From Bifidobacterium callitrichos DSM 23973 (GTDB lineage: Bacteria > Actinomycetota > Actinomycetes > Actinomycetales > Bifidobacteriaceae): a DNA stretch of 64,000 nucleotides. The notes under the pieces are model-generated. The model did not search any database. It saw only the letters and a list, made by a program, of their open reading frames with translations, and had not been told where the DNA came from. Location: the NCBI RefSeq assembly GCF_000741175.1, contig NZ_JGYS01000003.1, forward strand, positions 224,926-288,925, written 5' to 3'. Positions 60,635 to 64,000 of the stretch are shown one piece after another (position 1 is the stretch's first letter; every line of letters begins with the position of its first letter). A program made the translations under genes and the position numbers.

Positions 60635-61912
60635 ATGGTGAGAAGGGCTATCGAGACCGGCGCCGTCAGCGTGTTCAAGACCCGGAACGGCAATAACGTG
60701 GTATACTGCGCGACCATGTCCTTAGGGTTCGAGGACGGCGACAAGGAAAAGAGGCGGTTCGTCAGGGGATACGGCGACACCGAGGAGCAGGCCAGATCGA
60801 GGATGACGGCCAATCTCGCACGGCGACTCACGTCGCACGCGCCGACCGCACGCAAGAGGAGCTCCCCGACATTGAGGGCGTTCTGCACGACGTGGATACG
60901 GCATGTCGAGGCGTCCGGCGTCAATCCATCGTCACGACTGAAATACCAAAAGGATATGGAGAACCATGTCCTCCCCCATATCGGGGACATGCACATGGAG
61001 AGCATCACGCCCGACGACGTGCTGGATCTGTTCACCAACACCCTGAAGGACACCGGACCATCGGCCAAGTCGCATGTGTTCCGGGAACTGAAGCAATTGT
61101 TCATCTACGCCGAAAAGTCCAAGGTCATCACGTCCAATCCGATGAAGGATCTGCAAAGGCCAAGGACAACCGTCGCGATCTCCGATCAGGAGGACAGGTA
61201 CATGGACAACTACATGAGCGTCAGACGCGGCCTATGGGCGTGGCTATGGCGCAGGTCATGCCCGTACCGCGACCACCGGGCAATGGTCGGACTGCTCATG
61301 CTCGGACTGCGGCGAGAGGAACTGCTGGGACTGACGTGGGACAGGATAGCCGACCTGGACAATCCCGACAGGGCCACCGTGACCGTCAGTCAGGTGCTGA
61401 AAAGGCACGAGACCAATGAGCAGGTCTCCGGCTGGTACATCCGCAAGTCCACCAAGAACAACACCGTTAGGAGCATCCGACTGACCGGAAGATTCCGCAC
61501 GGCACTGGTGGAGCACCGGGACAGGCATCTGACCGGTACGGCGGGAACGGAATGGCAGAATCTCGTGTTCCCGAATATCCGCACGGGCAAGGCCTATACA
61601 TACGCATGGCTGGACAAGGTATGGCGGGACATGCTGGACGCGTACTGGCACGCGCACAATCCCAATGTGGAACGGATGCCGGACGATCACTTCTATACCG
61701 CCCACGGGAACCGGCACATCCTCGCGTCCATCCTCGCGAGGGCGGGCGTCCCCATCGGCACCGCCCAGCAGATACTAGGCCATTTGGACAAGGCGACCAC
61801 GATCTACTACACGCACGCGACGAAGGCCGACCATGAGAACGCCATGCACATACTGTCAGGCACCGGCAAAGATGTTCGGGCCAATTTGATGGAGCTGATC
61901 ACGCAGGACTAG
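60635..61912 (+). CDS. Tyrosine recombinase / integrase 3 (tRNA-Pro element)
   Basis: 425 residues from ATG 60635 (no ribosome site; translation from a short leader is likely). An arm-binding N-terminus (VSVFKTRNGNNVVYCATM region), core-binding domain, and catalytic residues in MLGLRREELLGLTW (Arg), HGNRHILASILARAG (His-x2-Arg variant) and LGHLDKATTIYYTH (His and nucleophile Tyr). It is unlike integrases 1 and 2. Its stop is next to the Rep stop (convergent, one base apart). It integrates the small replicon at tRNA-Pro. Confidence 0.92.
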   Translation: MVRRAIETGAVSVFKTRNGNNVVYCATMSLGFEDGDKEKRRFVRGYGDTEEQARSRMTANLARRLTSHAPTARKRSSPTLRAFCTTWIRHVEASGVNPSSRLKYQKDMENHVLPHIGDMHMESITPDDVLDLFTNTLKDTGPSAKSHVFRELKQLFIYAEKSKVITSNPMKDLQRPRTTVAISDQEDRYMDNYMSVRRGLWAWLWRRSCPYRDHRAMVGLLMLGLRREELLGLTWDRIADLDNPDRATVTVSQVLKRHETNEQVSGWYIRKSTKNNTVRSIRLTGRFRTALVEHRDRHLTGTAGTEWQNLVFPNIRTGKAYTYAWLDKVWRDMLDAYWHAHNPNVERMPDDHFYTAHGNRHILASILARAGVPIGTAQQILGHLDKATTIYYTHATKADHENAMHILSGTGKDVRANLMELITQD

Positions 61913-61913
61913 A

Positions 61914-63056
61914 TCACAGGAACCCGAGATCAGGATTCTCGATGAATCGCGATTTGCCGAACACCCACGGGGACGTAATGTAATTGCCTTCCCCCCACGG
62001 CCTTTGATTCCGTTCGGCGTCAAGCATGTCGGAAAGCACGTCATCATCCGCCGCATCGTAGAAAAGACCCGACTTATCCATGTACGTAATATCCGTGAAT
62101 CTCGCAATGAAAGCATTTTTCTTGTCCGTATTATCATCGGAGTACTGCGAATTAATGGGAAGGTTACTGATAACCCAGACCTCATCCCAATTCGCCCACG
62201 AATTATGGTACCTTGCAGGAAGCTCACATCCGTACCGATCAAGAAAATTGTTAATCGACGTGATAGGAAATTGGGAATCATACTCGTCTAGCACCAACAC
62301 TTTTTGACCGACGTAGCTATCAAAAGGGTGTTGATAATCAGTCACGCGATAAAACTGATTGACAGAAATGTTATCGTATATCAGACGCGTCTTACCGATA
62401 CGAGGACTACCATAAAGGTAATGCGCCTTCACATCGCGCTGTTCGGTAGCCTCGTGAGGCGTGACAGAATTGGCCCTCTGTAATCTATCCAACCACGAAA
62501 CATATCGAGCCGATTTAATAGATAAATCAGGGTCGCGCAAAATATCATCCACCGTCATGTGATCATCAACAATGGCCCTGCGAAGTTCGTTAAGATCATT
62601 GCGCGCCCCCTGAGTTTGTTCGCCATTCAGAATCCTCTTGATGTCCCGAACTAGATCGGCATCTCCAAATGGATCATATCTCTCAACACGGGTAGCGTCC
62701 TTACTTGTGTATCTGACACCGGCATAGATGTTCTTCCTGAGTTTCTCAGTACCACCGATATGAATTCCCCTTTTGGCGATGGCATCTATAATAGCCTGCC
62801 CTTTCTTCTCATATTTCGTAATAAGAAGAACTTGGAAATGAAGATAGCCTGTCTTAGTCCCCTTCTCCAGCTGGCCGTTAATGGCAAATCCTGAGCCATA
62901 GGCATCATGAAAAGCACTGCATATATCGGACCATTCGATATCCTGATGCCTCGGTGTCCCGTGCCATTCATAATCCTCAATCTTACTTATACGCAACATC
63001 CAACACCGGGAATATTTCTGACCATCACCGGTAACCGTCCTATCTTTATCAGTCAT
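61914..63056 (-). CDS. CRESS-DNA-type rolling-circle replication initiator (circovirus-like Rep)
   Basis: 380 residues. N-terminal HUH endonuclease: motif I CWMLRI (18-23), motif II LHFQ (His73, Gln75), motif III Y-T-S-K (nicking Tyr116, Lys119). C-terminal superfamily 3 helicase: Walker A GSPRIGKT (216-223), Walker B VLVLDEYD (253-260) and motif C VWVISN (293-298). This endonuclease-SF3 pairing is that of circovirus/geminivirus Reps and of the pCRESS plasmid Reps reported from bifidobacteria and related bacteria. AT-rich compared with core genes. Iterons lie just upstream of its start. Confidence 0.9.
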   Translation of the reverse strand: MTDKDRTVTGDGQKYSRCWMLRISKIEDYEWHGTPRHQDIEWSDICSAFHDAYGSGFAINGQLEKGTKTGYLHFQVLLITKYEKKGQAIIDAIAKRGIHIGGTEKLRKNIYAGVRYTSKDATRVERYDPFGDADLVRDIKRILNGEQTQGARNDLNELRRAIVDDHMTVDDILRDPDLSIKSARYVSWLDRLQRANSVTPHEATEQRDVKAHYLYGSPRIGKTRLIYDNISVNQFYRVTDYQHPFDSYVGQKVLVLDEYDSQFPITSINNFLDRYGCELPARYHNSWANWDEVWVISNLPINSQYSDDNTDKKNAFIARFTDITYMDKSGLFYDAADDDVLSDMLDAERNQRPWGEGNYITSPWVFGKSRFIENPDLGFL

Positions 63057-63070
63057 GTCTATATCTCCAT

Positions 63071-63125
63071 TTTCCGCAGAAGTTAACCAATTTCCGCAGA
63101 AGTTGATTAATTTTCCGCAGAAGTT
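63071..63125. repeat. Iterons of the CRESS-type replicon
   Basis: Three copies of TTTCCGCAGAAGTT at 63071, 63091 and 63112, spaced 20 and 21 bp, with a fourth at 63258-63271. Two helical turns per unit and the place directly upstream of rep are what Rep-binding iterons show. Confidence 0.8.
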
Positions 63126-63142
63126 AATTGATCTTGTTTTAG

Positions 63143-63233
63143 CCTGTATACACGGAAAAGAGTCTTAGAAAATTCCGCAAAGATTTGCAAGGATTGCGGA
63201 AAATCCGATATAATATTTTCACCTGTATACAGG
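63143..63233. other. Candidate double-strand origin with long-range inverted repeat
   Basis: CCTGTATACA (63143-63152) can pair with TGTATACAGG (63224-63233) around a 71-base AT-rich loop. The loop contains TAATATTTT (63211-63219), whose first seven bases equal those of the geminivirus nick-site TAATATTAC. In an AT-rich loop this match may be chance. Confidence 0.35.
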
Positions 63234-63284
63234 CACTTTTCATACCTCTAAATGCAATTTCCGCAGAAGTTGCATAGGAATGAA

Positions 63285-63307
63285 GGGAACCGGCGTAGCC
63301 GGTTCCC
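63285..63307. terminator. GC-rich hairpin upstream of the iterons
   Basis: GGGAACCGGC/GCCGGTTCCC, loop GTA, no T-run. Terminator or single-strand initiation structure. Confidence 0.45.
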
Positions 63308-63403
63308 CCGATGCCGCCTTCGGCGTCATCGACCATATGCAACTTCTACCCATTCCTCGGGCACCTCGTTCACGGGGCGGCACTGTAAACACGCCGTGGC
63401 ACC

Positions 63404-63570
63404 GGCACTGCGTGGGCACCATCGGCACCTATCACGCGCACCACTGGCGCGCACCACTGGCGCGCACCATGTCCACTGCGCGTGCGCCTGCTCGGCGTCA
63501 CGCTCCGTGTCCACGTCACTGCGCCCGCAAGCACTGCGCCCGTGGCACTGCGTGGGCACCATCGGCACCT
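63404..63570. repeat. GC-rich repeat tract
   Basis: A 27-bp direct repeat at 63404-63430 and 63544-63570 and a 13-bp tandem repeat ACTGGCGCGCACC (63443-63468), all rich in GCACC. Noncoding; codon use is not protein-like in any frame. Confidence 0.6.
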
Positions 63571-63689
63571 CACGCGCACCGGCACCCTCGGCTATACGCA
63601 CCATCCCCGCTCCCTCGCACCCTCGTCACGGTCAGAACAAAGACTTGTTGTCCTGCTCCATCTCATGGTCAATCTGGGCAAGCTTTTTA

Positions 63690-63739
63690 GGCTCTTCGGG
63701 TGTTTGTGTGGGTGTGGATCACTGGTTTGGCCTACTGGT
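63690..63739. mobile_element. Right end of an ISL3-family insertion sequence
   Basis: GGCTCTTCGGGTGTTTGTG from 63690 is the kind of terminal repeat used by ISL3 elements. The transposase stop is 49 bp inside. The other end is beyond the window. Confidence 0.6.
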
Positions 63740-64000
63740 TATTGGCGTCCGGGGAGTTGTAGGTTGAGTCCGCCGCATTTGAGCATGACGAGGCCGATGA
63801 GGTTGTCGAGGTTGCGGTAGCCGTAGCCGATTTTGATGGTGGTCTTGATCTTGTTGTTCACGGCCTCTAGCCTGGCGTTGGACAGTCCTCTGCGGATGGT
63901 CGTGAGGATGTCGAAGTGGCGCCTGGCGATCTTCTCGCCGAGCTGGACGAATCCGGGGATGCCGGACAGGGACGCGTCCGCGGCCCATTGGCGCAGCAGG
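63739..64000 (-). CDS. ISL3-family transposase, C-terminal part (cut by window)
   Basis: The last 86 residues are visible, including HFDILTTIRRGLSNARLEAV, NNKIKTTIKIGYGYRNLDNL and IGLVMLKC, which is the end of the DDE domain of IS204/IS1001/IS1165-type transposases (Glu in SNARLEAVNNKIK). The start lies beyond the window. The stop is TAA at 63739. Confidence 0.85.
   Translation of the reverse strand, partial: LLRQWAADASLSGIPGFVQLGEKIARRHFDILTTIRRGLSNARLEAVNNKIKTTIKIGYGYRNLDNLIGLVMLKCGGLNLQLPGRQ

Larger units (their letters stand above)
63057..63738. other. Replication-origin region and GC-rich filler up to the IS
   Basis: 682 bp without a credible gene. The left 250 bp is AT-rich and holds iterons, inverted repeats and the Rep promoter; the middle (63285-63307) has a GGGAACCGGC hairpin; the right part (63380-63610) is GC-rich with internal repeats. 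The IS end is at 63690. Confidence 0.55.

Noticed and set aside
63211..63219. TAATATT as a proven geminivirus-type nick site
   Set aside because: Only seven of nine bases match, in AT-rich DNA, and it is not at the tip of a short stem. Kept only as part of a candidate origin.
63404..63570. CRISPR-like repeats
   Set aside because: Only two copies of a 27-bp unit with unequal, GC-rich, internally repeated spacing. No array and no cas genes are in the window.

Overview
The window looks like a chromosome segment of a Bifidobacterium or close relative. The reasons are GC-rich actinobacterial coding, a block of household genes in a familiar actinobacterial style (thyA-folA, two-domain universal stress protein, NlpC/P60 and CHAP wall hydrolases, serC, a SenX3-like sensor beside phoU, gpmA, menA, lysS, tRNA-Pro), and a circovirus-like Rep of the kind known from bifidobacterial plasmids. 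The genus is an inference; nothing here fixes the species.

Layout. (1) 1-7.7 kb: part of a mobilizable or conjugative element on the minus strand: ArdA-like antirestriction protein (cut by the window edge), a PcfB/DUF3801-like protein, a MobP-type relaxase, MobC, a likely oriT, ParB and a DUF4192-like protein. (2) 8.1-25.6 kb: an antimicrobial peptide island. It holds a histidine kinase/response regulator pair, a complete lasso peptide cluster (precursor, cyclase, RRE protein, leader protease, ABC exporter), a class III lanthipeptide cluster (LanKC, a short precursor, a prolyl-oligopeptidase-type protease), an ABC/FtsX transporter with a lipoprotein, and a second kinase/regulator pair. (3) 25.7-35.2 kb: an N-acetylhexosamine-type sugar locus with two solute-binding proteins, a ROK repressor, a ROK kinase, two permeases and an intracellular GH20 hexosaminidase. 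(4) 35.3-45.7 kb: two closely similar tyrosine integrases around a lactococcin-972-like bacteriocin operon and an AbiE-like toxin-antitoxin pair, followed by an AlbA_2/ATPase gene enclosed by 68-bp direct repeats. (5) 45.9-60.5 kb: core genes. (6) 60.5-63.3 kb: an integrated small replicon next to tRNA-Pro, with its own integrase, CRESS-type Rep and iterons. (7) 63.7-64.0 kb: the end of an ISL3-family insertion sequence.

The most interesting signal is a dyad, TGTCATC-N4-GATGACA, found in front of the first kinase, the ABC ATPase, the lasso precursor, the lanthipeptide synthetase (twice), the second ABC transporter and the lactococcin-like gene (twice). It lies about 48-53 bp upstream of recognisable -10 boxes at several of these. 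The two NarL-type regulators share nearly the same recognition helix. I infer a common quorum or stress-responsive circuit that switches on three chemically different antimicrobials together, with the ABC/FtsX proteins giving export or self-protection.

Base composition (by eye) shows a mosaic: the lanthipeptide genes are AT-rich, the following ABC-to-kinase genes are GC-rich, and both borders of the GC-rich block fall inside genes (start of the ABC ATPase, middle of the second response regulator). This points to recent recombination within the island.
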